The translations under genes and the position numbers were made by a program. Below the pieces are notes generated by a model. That model did not search any database, was not told the origin of the DNA, and worked only from the letters and a program-made list of their open reading frames with translations. Shown one piece after another: positions 41,319-51,633 of a stretch of 64,000 nucleotides of DNA (position 1 is its first letter; every line of letters starts with the position of its first letter). The stretch lies in NCBI GenBank assembly GCA_045612845.1, contig JAZKZV010000025.1:124001-188000 (forward strand). The letters run 5' to 3'. The DNA is from Ornithomonoglobus_A sp045612845. GTDB lineage: Bacteria > Bacillota > Clostridia > UBA1381.

Positions 41319-44300
41319 ATGTCAATTACAGTAGTTAAGGGTGGAATTTCGTCAGGAAAGACTGCCCTTTGTATGAATATGATAGAAAAACTTCATACAA
41401 CAAACCGATGTGTAATACTTGTCAACGACAAGTATTCTTTTGAGACGGAAAAAAGCTTTATAAACCAATTCGGCGGAACAGGACTTAATAATATAGAGGT
41501 TATGACTTTCCGTAAGCTTGCCGACAAGTTAGTTGATGACCAAAATACTACTTATATGACAGAGGCGGGTAAGCAGATGCTTGTATATCGTGCAATAAAA
41601 GCATATATCACATCAAATCCTGATATAAGCACAAATTTATTGCGCTCTGTAGGTAAAGACGGTTTTGCCGATATTATGACATCGTTTATTAACGAGCTTG
41701 GGAACTATCGTACAACAAGTGATGAATTAAGAGAGCAATCACAAAATACAGACGATAAAATGCTAAAAGAAAAGCTTGTTGTAATTGCAGATATATACGA
41801 CAGATATCAGGAAATTGCCAATAAAATGAACTATACTGATACAAATAGCTTTCTTGATTTATTGGCACAAAAAATTAACTCGGACAAGAATTTATTTGAA
41901 GGTGCAAGTGTTTTTATAGAATGCTTCAATGATTTTTTGCCACCAAGATGGAATGTTATTAAGGCAATAAACTCACAGGCAGAACGTGTAGTTATAACAT
42001 TGCGTGTTTCAGAACGTGATGGCGAAAAACAACTGTACCAAATAAACGAAGATACACTTAGAAAAATAGAAGAAGAATACACTATAGAACATATAGAATG
42101 TGGGGAGCATCTAAAACACACAAAAGGCAAAAATAATGAATTATATCACCTAATAAACTCATGGAATACTGATGAGGTTTATGAGGGTAAAACAGATAAA
42201 ATACGTATGTTTAAGAGTGCAGATACGTATATGGAGGCAGAAAGGGTAGCATGCAAAATAACCGAGCTTGTACGTGAGGAGGGGTATCGTTATCGCGATA
42301 TTGCAATAGTGTACAGTAATGAGGATATGTATGCACCTATCATAGAGCCTGTATTTAACGAGTATGAAATACCATATTTCTCGGATAATACAGAGCTTTT
42401 GGCTAACCACCCTGTTGCTATACAAATCACCTCTGTTTTTGATATGTTTAAAAACGGTTTTGATTATGAGTCTGTTTTTATGTATTTAAAATCGGGATAT
42501 ATATTCAAAAAGGAAAAATCTAAAAACGGATATTATTATACTCCATTTTCCTTTGAGGAAATCGACGAGCTTGATAACTATGCTGTAAAATACGGCATAA
42601 GAGGTAAGAGAAGATGGCTTGATGATGATGGCTTTGCAAAAGAGCTCACCATTATGCAGGCAGCTTTTGAAGATGGCAAAGATAGTGCGTTTTTAGAGGA
42701 AAATCAGTCAAAGGTCGAAAAAATCAATGCGCTGCATAAAGAGCTTATGGGTCCCGTAATTGAATTTAACAAAAAAGTGCTAAAGTCAAAAACGGGTAAA
42801 GATTATGCAAAGGCATTGTTTGACCTGCTTGATAATATAAACATAGCTGATGGTTTAGAAAGTGAAATATATAACCTCGAAAAAGAAAATAAAATAGACG
42901 AGGCACAACAATTCGAAAGAATATGGGAATTATTACTTGAGGTAATAGAGCAGATTGTACTTACCATGGGTGATGAGGAAATGGAATTAGATGAATTTGG
43001 CGAGTACGTAAAGCAAGGTATTTCAACTTGCCAGATACGTCTTGTACCATCGGGTATAGACAGAGTATATGTTGGCTTGGCAGATAACAACAATGTTGTT
43101 GATGTAAAAGTCCTTTTTGCTATGGGTGCAATGGAGGGAACATATCCGAATATATCCCAGGACGAGGGTTTTTTGTCAGATAAGGAAAGGGATATGATAA
43201 ATGCCTCAAAGGGTAAAAAAATGCTTGCAGATACAACAAAGGAACGTATAAGACGTCAGAATTATTCTATATTTGAACTGTTTGCACAAGTGAGCGATTA
43301 CTTGTTTATAAGCATGCCCTTATTTGATTTTTCGGGTGCGGAGCATGGTGTGGCAACAATAGTAAATGATATTATAAGAAAATTCCCCGATGTAAAAATA
43401 AGTGATAACTTTTCGTACAATAATAGTGAGGAGAAGTTTTATATCAGCTCACCCCAGGCAACGTTCCATAAAATGCTTATAAATAAATCATCAAACAGAA
43501 AGGGAACATCTCAAATCTGGGATGCAGTAAAGGAATACTATGCCTCAAATGAGGATTATTTAGCAAAGATGAAGCTCCTTGATGGCGAAAATGAATTTTT
43601 TAACGTTCAGGACAGTATAGACAGCAGTTACGCAATAAAATTATATGGTGAGAAGATAAATTACAGTAAGTCTAAAATAGACACATACGCAAAATGTCCC
43701 TATAGCTTTTTTATGCAATACGGTCTTGGCGTAAAAGAACGTGAGGAATGGGAAATTTCAAAGGCAGATTTAGGCTCATATGCACATGAAATAATAGAAA
43801 AGTTCTGTACACGTGTAGAGGATGGTGCAGTAACTGCCGAGGAAAAGCTCAGGAAATGGCGCGAGCTTGGCGAAGAATCGCGAAAAACTATACTATACGA
43901 CATTTTTAATAAGGTGAGCGAACGTATGATGAGTGCAAATCTTACGCGTCAGGCTAAAATTGAGCATATTTTAGGTAGAATGAACAGAGTAATTGACAAG
44001 GCAACAAAAACCATAACTGATTGCTTTGTGCATGGTAAATACACTATAAAGAGCATGGAAAACGAAATAACTGTATCTATAAGCGACAGCGTTTTTATAA
44101 ATGGCTTTATAGACCGTCTTGACGAGTTAAAAGAGAATGGTAAAAATTCAATACGTGTAATAGATTATAAAACAGGTTCAAGTGAATTTAATATTAAAAA
44201 TATATATAACGGTATTGATATGCAAATGGTTATATATGCACTTGCCGCAAAGTTAAAATGCGAGGATGATTACAAAGAACCCTATACTGTAACAGGAATG

Positions 44301-44762
44301 TACTATACAAAGCTGAGAGGCGAATTAAAGGGCAGTGTTTCGGATGTGGAAAAATTAAGAAAGCTTGACGGAATAACATTCGAAGAAGGTCAGGATATGC
44401 AGGTAAAAAAAGTACTATCAGATATGGATGATAGCACAAAAGAGGGCTACAGTAAAATTCTACCCATAAAATTTAAAAGCAACGGAGACCTCGACCATTG
44501 GAGTACAGAAAAAGTACGAACACAGTATGAGGGCGAAAAGCTTATGGGCTTTGTTCGGGATAAAATACTGGAATTTGACGATAATATAAGAAACAAAGGT
44601 GATATCAGAATTATGCCTTATGAGGGCGCGTGTGATTATTGCGATTATTCTAAAATATGCTCAATTTCGGGGGGTGTCAAAAAACGACCTCAGGAGGGTA
44701 AGGATTTAAAGACAGACGAAATCTGGAAGAGTATTGTTGATGAGCAGGAAAAGAAAGGGTAA
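41319..44762 (+). CDS. addB: AddAB helicase-nuclease, subunit AddB
   Basis: One subunit of the double-strand-break resection enzyme that recognises Chi and loads RecA. N-terminal ATP-binding motif GGISSGKTALC; UvrD-like helicase folds; C-terminal RecB-type nuclease with DRLDELKE, VIDYKTGS and an iron-sulfur cluster whose cysteines are in TYAKCPYSFF and in the final CDYCDYSKIC. 1147 residues, near the usual 1150-1170. AGAAAGGG precedes ATG 41319. addA follows after two bases, so subunits are made in step. Confidence 0.95.
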   Translation: MSITVVKGGISSGKTALCMNMIEKLHTTNRCVILVNDKYSFETEKSFINQFGGTGLNNIEVMTFRKLADKLVDDQNTTYMTEAGKQMLVYRAIKAYITSNPDISTNLLRSVGKDGFADIMTSFINELGNYRTTSDELREQSQNTDDKMLKEKLVVIADIYDRYQEIANKMNYTDTNSFLDLLAQKINSDKNLFEGASVFIECFNDFLPPRWNVIKAINSQAERVVITLRVSERDGEKQLYQINEDTLRKIEEEYTIEHIECGEHLKHTKGKNNELYHLINSWNTDEVYEGKTDKIRMFKSADTYMEAERVACKITELVREEGYRYRDIAIVYSNEDMYAPIIEPVFNEYEIPYFSDNTELLANHPVAIQITSVFDMFKNGFDYESVFMYLKSGYIFKKEKSKNGYYYTPFSFEEIDELDNYAVKYGIRGKRRWLDDDGFAKELTIMQAAFEDGKDSAFLEENQSKVEKINALHKELMGPVIEFNKKVLKSKTGKDYAKALFDLLDNINIADGLESEIYNLEKENKIDEAQQFERIWELLLEVIEQIVLTMGDEEMELDEFGEYVKQGISTCQIRLVPSGIDRVYVGLADNNNVVDVKVLFAMGAMEGTYPNISQDEGFLSDKERDMINASKGKKMLADTTKERIRRQNYSIFELFAQVSDYLFISMPLFDFSGAEHGVATIVNDIIRKFPDVKISDNFSYNNSEEKFYISSPQATFHKMLINKSSNRKGTSQIWDAVKEYYASNEDYLAKMKLLDGENEFFNVQDSIDSSYAIKLYGEKINYSKSKIDTYAKCPYSFFMQYGLGVKEREEWEISKADLGSYAHEIIEKFCTRVEDGAVTAEEKLRKWRELGEESRKTILYDIFNKVSERMMSANLTRQAKIEHILGRMNRVIDKATKTITDCFVHGKYTIKSMENEITVSISDSVFINGFIDRLDELKENGKNSIRVIDYKTGSSEFNIKNIYNGIDMQMVIYALAAKLKCEDDYKEPYTVTGMYYTKLRGELKGSVSDVEKLRKLDGITFEEGQDMQVKKVLSDMDDSTKEGYSKILPIKFKSNGDLDHWSTEKVRTQYEGEKLMGFVRDKILEFDDNIRNKGDIRIMPYEGACDYCDYSKICSISGGVKKRPQEGKDLKTDEIWKSIVDEQEKKG

Positions 44763-44764
44763 GT

Positions 44765-47700
44765 ATGAGCAGAAATTGGACAGATGAACAACACAGTGCT
44801 ATCTATGCACCTGTGGGTAAATATAATATTTTAGTTTCTGCTGATGCGGGAAGCGGAAAAACATCTGTATTGGTAGAGCGAATTTGTAATATGATAATAA
44901 ATTATGGAATATCCATAGAGAATTTATTGGTTGTTACATTTACAAATGCGGCTGCTGCCGCTATGAAAGAAAAAATAATAGCACGTCTGCAGGAGTTTAT
45001 GTATAATTGTGAAGATAGTGTGCAAAAGAGCAGACTAAAAGAACAAACATATCTGTGTGCCACTGCGGATATATTAACAATAGATGCATTTTGTCTTAAT
45101 ATTTTAAAGAATAATTTCCACCTTGCAGGTATTGCACCTAATTTTTACATAATAGATAAAACAGAGGAGGAAATCTTAAAAGAAAAGGCATTAGAAGATG
45201 TATTCGACAAACTCTACACAAGTGAGGATGAAGAAGAAAGGTATAAGCTCAATAAGCTTATTACATCCTTTGCCGATAACAGAAGTGATGATAAGCTCTT
45301 AAGGCTTATAACAGATGTATACAGATTTTCGCAGAATTTTGACATACCAATAGAGTGGGTAAGGCATGTATGCTCATACTACGATATAAATAATGGTTCA
45401 AAGATATGGTTCAACGAACTGTATCTTCCGTTTGTGTATAAAAAGAATATACTAAGAATACTTAATGAGTTAGAGCAAAAAACAGATTTTACACTGACAG
45501 ATGGCGGCGAATTTAATATTGATATCTCAGACTCAAATACAGCAGCAAGGTCAGTGGAGAGATATAATGAACTGATGGTGTTTGTTATAGATGTTGTTGC
45601 AAAAGCAAAGAAGCTTTTACAATGTAAAGATATATCAGAGCTGTTCCAAAAAAACAGCGAAATTCAATTTGGCGAACAACCAAAAAAATATTCAGGAATG
45701 TCTAAATTCCCTCAAATTAACAGTGAGTATGAATATTTATCGGGTGCAATAAGCGAGATACTTACGCAAATAAATGAATTTGCCTATAAGTCCAAGGAGG
45801 AGCTGACCGAGGCAATACATCTTGAGGAACTCAGCGATACTGCAAAAGCACTTGCGTGGATTATAGAAAAGTATGATATTGCATTAGAAAACCTAAAGGA
45901 AAGACAAAATGCATGGTCCTTTTCGGATATTGAACATAAGGTTTTTGAGCTTTTTAATGATAATGAAAACGGACTTTGCAATAAATACCGCGAAAAATAT
46001 ACAGAAATTCTTATTGATGAGTATCAGGACACAAATGGACTGCAGGATGCTATCTTTAGGAGTATTTCAAAGGAAAACAAAAATATATTCATGGTGGGCG
46101 ACCTAAAGCAAAGTATCTATCTTTTCAGAGGCGGAGACCCGTATATTTTTAAAAAGAAATTTAATGAGTATACCGAATGTGTTAATGATGATAACGAAAA
46201 CGATATAAGTGGAAGACTTATAAAGCTTTCTAAAAACTTCAGAAGCAGCAGGGAGGTTTTAAAAAGTGTTGACGCGCTTTTTTCGCGTGTGATGACAGAC
46301 GAAGTCGGCGATGTAAAATATGTATGCAACACTTATGATGGCGAAGATAAGAATGAAAATCTTGTAACAGAACTAAACACTATTGCTTGCGTAAAGGGTA
46401 ATTATAGTGATGAAGAAAAAATACTAAGTCGTGCTGAGGCTCAGTATATGGCAAAAAAGGCAAAGGAGCTTGTAGGTACAACTATTACGCTTTCTGACGG
46501 TAAAACAAAAACCATAGGCTATGGTGATATAACAATACTTATAAGAGCAATACGCTCTCATGCAGAGGTTTATACTGATGAATTTAAAAAGGCAGGGGTG
46601 CCTTTGAGGGTTACACTTTCGGATTTCTTTGATAGAAGAGAAGTTCATGTTATGGTATCGCTTTTGTCAGTTATTTCAAACTTTAAGCAGGATATAACTC
46701 TTGTAAGTGTACTGCTCTCGCCGATATTTGCTTTTTCGGGTAATGAACTTGCGCAGATTAAATGTATATATCGCGAAAACAGACCCAATAACGAAAAGGC
46801 AAGTGTTTTTGACATGCTTGCATTTATCGGCGGGAATTGCGCAGATTATGATATTTCTATAAAATGCAAAAATGCAGTAGAAAAATTAAGAAAATGGAGA
46901 AAATATACCCGTATAATGACTGTTGCAAAGCTTATATGGACAATTTATGAAGAAAGTGGATTTTACGATTTTATGGGCGCACTGGAGGGCAGCGAGGAAT
47001 CCCAGAAAAATCTGCGTTTGCTATATCAAAGAGCCCAATCCTATGAGCAGAGCGGGTCAAGAGGCTTGTTTAATTTTGTAAATTATATGGAAAACCTAAG
47101 AGAGAGCGGAGAGGGAATAAGCAGTGCAAAATCAGTTTCCACAGACACAGTTTCTATGATGACAATTCATGCAAGTAAGGGTCTGGAATTTCCGGTTGTA
47201 TTCCTTGGCGGACTTGGTCAAAAACTACAAAATCCTCTTGCGGATGGTGGTTTAAAAATTCATGGCGATTACGGAATTGGTATAACATATGCCGATATTG
47301 ATGCACAAACATATGAAAAAAATATATATACAGATACAATAAGCTATGTCAGAAACCGCGAGGAAATGTCTGAGTATGTAAGACTTTTATATGTTGCCAT
47401 GACAAGGGCACAATATATGCTTATAAATTTTGCTCCGTTTAAGGCTTCAAGTGAGGAGAAGGCATTAGAAATAATAGATAAATGGCGATATAAAAAGCTT
47501 ACAGATACAAACAATATCCATGCAAAATGTTTTGAAGACTGGATTATGCCTGTGGCAATGAATTCTGATGAATTTTATTGCACGGATATTCAGGAATTTA
47601 GCGATTATGAGGAAGAAACAGAAGAAAATAAAGAGGAACAAATACAATTATCAGACGAGGGTAAGGAAAGCGTTAAAGAACTACTGGATTATAAGTATAA

Positions 47701-48400
47701 ATATATAAGCAGCACGGATATTCCGTCAAGAACATCAGCCACAGAACTGAAGAAGGCAGAAAACGTGCGTCGCAAATCACAGATAACTATACGTAAAAAA
47801 CCCCGATTTATAATTAACGAAGCAGACGGGGCAATAAGAGGTATTGCATATCACAACGCAATGGCGTTTATTGATTTGGATGTTCTAAGAACAGATTTAA
47901 GCAAAAAAACTGTTGATAATGAGCTTAAAAAACTATGTGATGAGGGTAAAATAAATTGCGAGGTATATGAAAAAGACACTAACATGGCAGAAAATATATT
48001 TAACTTCTTCAACAGTAAGCTTGGTGGTGAAATGCTTGGTGCTGGTAATGTATACAGGGAACGTGATTTCCAGATGAATATTGACGCTTCGTATTATAAA
48101 CCCGGCAGAGATATACAAAAAGGCGAAGAGATGATACTCCAGGGTGTTATAGACTGTTTTTTTGAAGATAAAGAAGGTAATATTATACTGCTCGATTTCA
48201 AGACGGATAATATGAAAAATAAAACTAAAGAAGACATGCTCGATTTATACGGTCTGCAACTTGACCTTTACTCGCGGGCTATAGAGAAGATAACAAAAAA
48301 GAGAGTATTATACAAATATCTGTATCTTTTTGATATAAATGAGGAAGTACAATATTTAAAAACAAATGTGAAAGGGAATGATGATAATGGCTTATTATAA
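44765..48400 (+). CDS. addA: AddAB helicase-nuclease, subunit AddA
   Basis: UvrD/RecB superfamily-1 helicase and nuclease of AddAB. Helicase motifs: SADAGSGKTSVLVERI (I), VVTFTNAAAAAMKEKI (Ia), EILIDEYQDTNGLQD (II), MVGDLKQSIYLFRGGDP (III), LSKNFRSS (IV), MTIHASKGLEFPVVFLGG (V) and LLYVAMTRAQ (VI). The C-terminal nuclease retains RGIAYHNAMAF and IILLDFKTDN. 1211 residues, usual. GAAAGGG precedes the ATG. The stop overlaps the next gene by 14 bases. Confidence 0.96.
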   Translation: MSRNWTDEQHSAIYAPVGKYNILVSADAGSGKTSVLVERICNMIINYGISIENLLVVTFTNAAAAAMKEKIIARLQEFMYNCEDSVQKSRLKEQTYLCATADILTIDAFCLNILKNNFHLAGIAPNFYIIDKTEEEILKEKALEDVFDKLYTSEDEEERYKLNKLITSFADNRSDDKLLRLITDVYRFSQNFDIPIEWVRHVCSYYDINNGSKIWFNELYLPFVYKKNILRILNELEQKTDFTLTDGGEFNIDISDSNTAARSVERYNELMVFVIDVVAKAKKLLQCKDISELFQKNSEIQFGEQPKKYSGMSKFPQINSEYEYLSGAISEILTQINEFAYKSKEELTEAIHLEELSDTAKALAWIIEKYDIALENLKERQNAWSFSDIEHKVFELFNDNENGLCNKYREKYTEILIDEYQDTNGLQDAIFRSISKENKNIFMVGDLKQSIYLFRGGDPYIFKKKFNEYTECVNDDNENDISGRLIKLSKNFRSSREVLKSVDALFSRVMTDEVGDVKYVCNTYDGEDKNENLVTELNTIACVKGNYSDEEKILSRAEAQYMAKKAKELVGTTITLSDGKTKTIGYGDITILIRAIRSHAEVYTDEFKKAGVPLRVTLSDFFDRREVHVMVSLLSVISNFKQDITLVSVLLSPIFAFSGNELAQIKCIYRENRPNNEKASVFDMLAFIGGNCADYDISIKCKNAVEKLRKWRKYTRIMTVAKLIWTIYEESGFYDFMGALEGSEESQKNLRLLYQRAQSYEQSGSRGLFNFVNYMENLRESGEGISSAKSVSTDTVSMMTIHASKGLEFPVVFLGGLGQKLQNPLADGGLKIHGDYGIGITYADIDAQTYEKNIYTDTISYVRNREEMSEYVRLLYVAMTRAQYMLINFAPFKASSEEKALEIIDKWRYKKLTDTNNIHAKCFEDWIMPVAMNSDEFYCTDIQEFSDYEEETEENKEEQIQLSDEGKESVKELLDYKYKYISSTDIPSRTSATELKKAENVRRKSQITIRKKPRFIINEADGAIRGIAYHNAMAFIDLDVLRTDLSKKTVDNELKKLCDEGKINCEVYEKDTNMAENIFNFFNSKLGGEMLGAGNVYRERDFQMNIDASYYKPGRDIQKGEEMILQGVIDCFFEDKEGNIILLDFKTDNMKNKTKEDMLDLYGLQLDLYSRAIEKITKKRVLYKYLYLFDINEEVQYLKTNVKGNDDNGLL

Positions 48401-48770
48401 CAGACAGTATACATTTAACACTAAATATAAGAAAACAAAAAAGCTGATTGTTGCTTTATGTGTTGTTTTAGTTTTGTGTTTTGTAATAATATCAGTTATT
48501 GGTCTTATTGCAAATTCTGACAGTATACAAAGTAATAATATAAACAATGCTATCTTGGAGAATACACAGTTAAAATATACGATTGAAGAGCAAAATGAAA
48601 AGATAGCCGAACTTAATGCACAAATCGATTCTCTTAAAATGCAGTTAGAAAATGGTGCCCAGTTGCAAGAAGAAGAGCCATATCAACCTAATCAGGAGCA
48701 AGACGATGGCCAAACACCGCAGGCTTTTAATAATAATCCGACAACACCAAGAGATGAAATTGAGAATTAA
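48387..48770 (+). CDS. Single-pass membrane coiled-coil protein, DivIC/FtsL-like form
   Basis: I do not recognise a named family. The 127 residues begin with a short basic cytoplasmic tail (YKKTKK), one membrane helix (about 20-43), then a coiled coil (about 50-85; TIEEQNEKIAELNAQIDSL) and a Pro/Gln/Asn/Glu-rich external tail. This resembles FtsL/DivIC or other divisome-type small bitopic proteins only in plan. Three ATG codons are in frame; AAAGGG at 48371-48376 is 10 bases from ATG 48387, which is chosen. It overlaps addA and precedes a large membrane protein by 19 bases. Confidence 0.7.
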   Translation: MAYYNRQYTFNTKYKKTKKLIVALCVVLVLCFVIISVIGLIANSDSIQSNNINNAILENTQLKYTIEEQNEKIAELNAQIDSLKMQLENGAQLQEEEPYQPNQEQDDGQTPQAFNNNPTTPRDEIEN

Positions 48771-48789
48771 GAAATAGGAGGTATAATTT

Positions 48790-50391
48790 ATGAAGTCGAT
48801 TATCAGAAATCTGATTATTACAATAATAGTGGGATTTGTATACTTTTATGTATCGCTTCCCGCACTAAACTTTGCATCAGTTGACTTTTATGCGTTAATA
48901 ATTATGTTATGCATAGTATATATTTTACTTGCATTATTAAGCGCCGGAACAATAAGAAAAGCCAACGGAGTAATTGAGTATATAAAGCTTATTGTCAAGC
49001 AGTGTAAAGTGCCTGCTATAATTATAGCAGTTGTTGCGCTTGTTGGAGTTATAGGCAGTGTGCTTTCGTGTGAGATTTTCCGTGCAAATGATTACAAGAA
49101 TCTAATAAGTGTACAAAACGGTGATTTTGCAGAGGAGGTAACAGAAATATCCTACGATAAAATCCCGATGCTCGATAAAGAGAGTGCTGAACGTTTAGGC
49201 GATAGAAAGCTTGGCGAATTGTCCGATATGGTAAGTCAGTTTGAAGTTTCAGACGATTATGCGCAAATCAATCTTCACGGAAGACCCGTAAGAGTAACAA
49301 CTCTTGAATATGCAGATGTTATTAAGTGGTTCACCAACACATCAAAGGGCTTGCCGGCATATATAGTTGTTGATATGGCAGACCAGAGTGCTGAGGTTGT
49401 CCGTGTAGAAGAGGGAATAAAGTATTCACCATCTGAGTATTTTAACCGAAATATATACCGTCATTTGCGATTTAATTATCCCACATATATGTTCAGTGAG
49501 CCGACCTTTGAGGTGGATGAAAATGACAATCCGTATTGGGTATGCCCGAGAGTTGTAAAGAGAATTGGACTTTTTGGCGGAGTAGACATCGAGGGCGGTG
49601 TGCTTGTTAATGCTATAACGGGTGAGTGTGAATATTATGAGGATGTACCTACATGGGTAGATAGACTTTATCCTGCCGACCTTATTGTGGAGCAATATGA
49701 CTATTACGGAGCATATATAAACGGATTCTGGAACTATATATTTGGTCAGAGAGGTGTAACACAAACAACCTCAGGCTACAACTATATTGCCTTAAATGAT
49801 GATGTATACTTGTATACAGGTGTAACATCAACGGGTTCTGACCAGTCTAATGTGGGTTTCTTACTGTCAAATCAGCGAACAAAAGAAACAAGATATTATG
49901 TATGTGCGGGTGCAACAGAAAACTCTGCGATGTCGAGTGCAGAGGGTGTTGTTCAACATTTGGGATACAGGTCTACATTCCCGCTTTTATTGAATGTTTC
50001 GGGGCATCCTACGTATTTTATGGCGCTTAAGGATAATGCAAGGCTTGTTAAAATGTATGCAATGGTAAATGTAGAGCAGTATCAGGTAGTTGCGACAGGT
50101 ACAACTGTTGCAGAATGTGAGAGAGCATATACAAAATTACTCTCATCAAACAATATGACAGATAACACTCTAATAAATGATGGCAATACAATAAGCGGTA
50201 AAATAGTTCAGATAAAGAGTGCGGTTGTAAACGGTAATACAAAATATTATTTAAAAATCGAGGGTAGCGAAAACTACTACTCAATAAATATTTCCGAAAT
50301 GGAAGAGGCTATAACTTTAAATGAGGGCGATACTGTTACACTCGAGTATTCCGGTAGCAGTAATATACTAAGGATTGAAGAAATCAGATAA
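48790..50391 (+). CDS. Conserved membrane protein of unknown function with large external domain
   Basis: A 533-residue protein. Three hydrophobic helices (about residues 7-25, 32-55 and 75-97) are followed by a long soluble part rich in aromatic and charged residues, with blocks such as MLDKESAERLGDRKLGELSD, RHLRFNYPTYMF, QYDYYGAYINGFWN and YNYIALNDDVYLYTGVTS. The last 70 residues look like an OB-type beta barrel (ISGKIVQIKSAV ... GDTVTLEYSG). I recall this type of sequence only as unnamed Clostridia proteins, so no function is given. AGGAGG precedes ATG 48790. Lies between the coiled-coil protein and an RNase M5-like gene. Confidence 0.75.
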   Translation: MKSIIRNLIITIIVGFVYFYVSLPALNFASVDFYALIIMLCIVYILLALLSAGTIRKANGVIEYIKLIVKQCKVPAIIIAVVALVGVIGSVLSCEIFRANDYKNLISVQNGDFAEEVTEISYDKIPMLDKESAERLGDRKLGELSDMVSQFEVSDDYAQINLHGRPVRVTTLEYADVIKWFTNTSKGLPAYIVVDMADQSAEVVRVEEGIKYSPSEYFNRNIYRHLRFNYPTYMFSEPTFEVDENDNPYWVCPRVVKRIGLFGGVDIEGGVLVNAITGECEYYEDVPTWVDRLYPADLIVEQYDYYGAYINGFWNYIFGQRGVTQTTSGYNYIALNDDVYLYTGVTSTGSDQSNVGFLLSNQRTKETRYYVCAGATENSAMSSAEGVVQHLGYRSTFPLLLNVSGHPTYFMALKDNARLVKMYAMVNVEQYQVVATGTTVAECERAYTKLLSSNNMTDNTLINDGNTISGKIVQIKSAVVNGNTKYYLKIEGSENYYSINISEMEEAITLNEGDTVTLEYSGSSNILRIEEIR

Positions 50392-50408
50392 AAATATGGG
50401 GAATAGGT

Positions 50409-50999
50409 ATGTATAAGGTTAAAGAGTGTATAATTGTCGAGGGTATGCACGACAAGGTTAAGCTTTCTAATTTCATAGACGGCGTTATACTTGTATTGCA
50501 TGGATTTGCAATATACAATAACGAGGATATGCAAAGGACCATACGAAAACTTGCGCAGGAAATGGGTATAGTTATATTAACCGACAGCGACAGTGCGGGA
50601 TTTCGAATACGTAATTTTATTAAGCAAAATATAGACGGAGGATACGTTAAGCATGCCTATATTCCGGATATTAAAGGTAAGGAAAGAAGAAAAAGAACAC
50701 CGGGCAAGGAGGGGCTTTTAGGAGTTGAGGGTATTGATGAGGAAACAATAATAAAAGCTCTCTTTGATGCCGGTTGTGAAATAAATGGCGAAAAACATAC
50801 ACCAAAGCAAAAAAAGCATATAACAAAGGCGGATTTGATGCGTCTTGGCCTTTCGGGGACGGGCGATAGCCGAAAAAAACGTGCAGAACTCTTGCAAAAA
50901 ATGGGTTTACCGGCAAAGCTTTCTACAAATATGCTCCTTGATGTTTTAAATGAATTAACTACGATTGAGGAATTGGAAAAAACATGTAACACATTATGA
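50409..50999 (+). CDS. Toprim/DUF4093 protein related to ribonuclease M5
   Basis: A 196-residue protein with an N-terminal Toprim domain: IIVEGMHDKVKL (catalytic Glu) and VILTDSDSAGFRIRNF (DxD metal site). The middle motif KGKERRKRTPGKEGLLGVEG and the C-terminal KADLMRLGLSGTGDSRKKRAELLQKMGLP match DUF4093/RNase M5. RNase M5 matures 5S rRNA in Bacillus, where it sits beside rsmA; that neighbour is absent. A short GGGG is upstream of ATG 50409. An RNase M5 function is probable but not certain. Confidence 0.85.
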   Translation: MYKVKECIIVEGMHDKVKLSNFIDGVILVLHGFAIYNNEDMQRTIRKLAQEMGIVILTDSDSAGFRIRNFIKQNIDGGYVKHAYIPDIKGKERRKRTPGKEGLLGVEGIDEETIIKALFDAGCEINGEKHTPKQKKHITKADLMRLGLSGTGDSRKKRAELLQKMGLPAKLSTNMLLDVLNELTTIEELEKTCNTL

Positions 51000-51054
51000 A
51001 TTTATTGCATATAATAGTATATAACTCAATAAAAATATATTAAGAGGTGCTATT

Positions 51055-51285
51055 ATGGATATGCAAAATATAAATAATATTTTAAAAAATTTAAATCAAA
51101 ATCAATTAGACGAAATAAATCAGTTTTTAAACTCGTCAAAGGGACAAAACATAAAAAATAAGCTTAATTCATCAAGTAAAGAGCAACTGATGAGAGAACT
51201 GTCAAAGCTTGACCCAAATACTTTAAATAATAAGCTTAAAAATATATCATCACAGGATATAATCAGGTTAATGAAAAATCTATAA
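51055..51285 (+). CDS. Small helical protein of unknown function, first of a three-gene cluster
   Basis: A 76-residue, Asn/Lys/Ser/Leu-rich, soluble and mostly helical protein (NQLDEINQFLNSSKGQ, KLDPNTLNNKLKNISSQD). No enzyme motif, signal peptide or membrane helix. AGAGGTG (51043-51049) is spaced 5 bases from ATG 51055, confirming the start; a TATAAT-like box at 51010-51015 may be its promoter, though the -35 is poor. With the next two genes (gaps of 21 bases each) it forms a compact unit ending in a terminator. Family not recognised. Confidence 0.7.
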   Translation: MDMQNINNILKNLNQNQLDEINQFLNSSKGQNIKNKLNSSSKEQLMRELSKLDPNTLNNKLKNISSQDIIRLMKNL

Positions 51286-51306
51286 TATTTTTGTGGAGGT
51301 GATATA

Positions 51307-51612
51307 ATGGCAGATGCAATGGACGCTCTAAAGGGTATATTGGGAGATGGCGCAGAGGATAAAATAAAAAATGTGATGTCCTCGTTGTCGGGTGGCTCAT
51401 CTGATATATCTGATGTAATCGGTAATGATAACAGTATGGAATATCTTATGCAGATAAAAGATATGGCATCAAGACTTGGTAACAGTAATTCTGACCCGAG
51501 AACAAACTTACTTATGTCATTAAAACCATATATGCGTTCAAAAAGACAAGGCTCTATAGATTCAGCAGTAAAGCTGTTGAATCTTGCTAAGCTTGCAGTG
51601 TTATTTAAGTGA
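51307..51612 (+). CDS. Small helical protein of unknown function, second of the cluster
   Basis: A 101-residue soluble protein with an excellent ribosome site (TGGAGGTGATATA before ATG 51307). The first half is Gly/Ser/Asp-rich (SSLSGGSSDISDVIGND) and probably flexible; the second half is helical and basic, with DPRTNLLMSLKPYMRSKRQ then a short amphipathic helix. I recall similar DPRTNLLxxLKPYM segments in unnamed Clostridia proteins but know of no function. Same operon as the 51055 and 51634 genes. Confidence 0.7.
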   Translation: MADAMDALKGILGDGAEDKIKNVMSSLSGGSSDISDVIGNDNSMEYLMQIKDMASRLGNSNSDPRTNLLMSLKPYMRSKRQGSIDSAVKLLNLAKLAVLFK

Positions 51613-51633
51613 TTTTTTTGACGGAGGGGTAGT

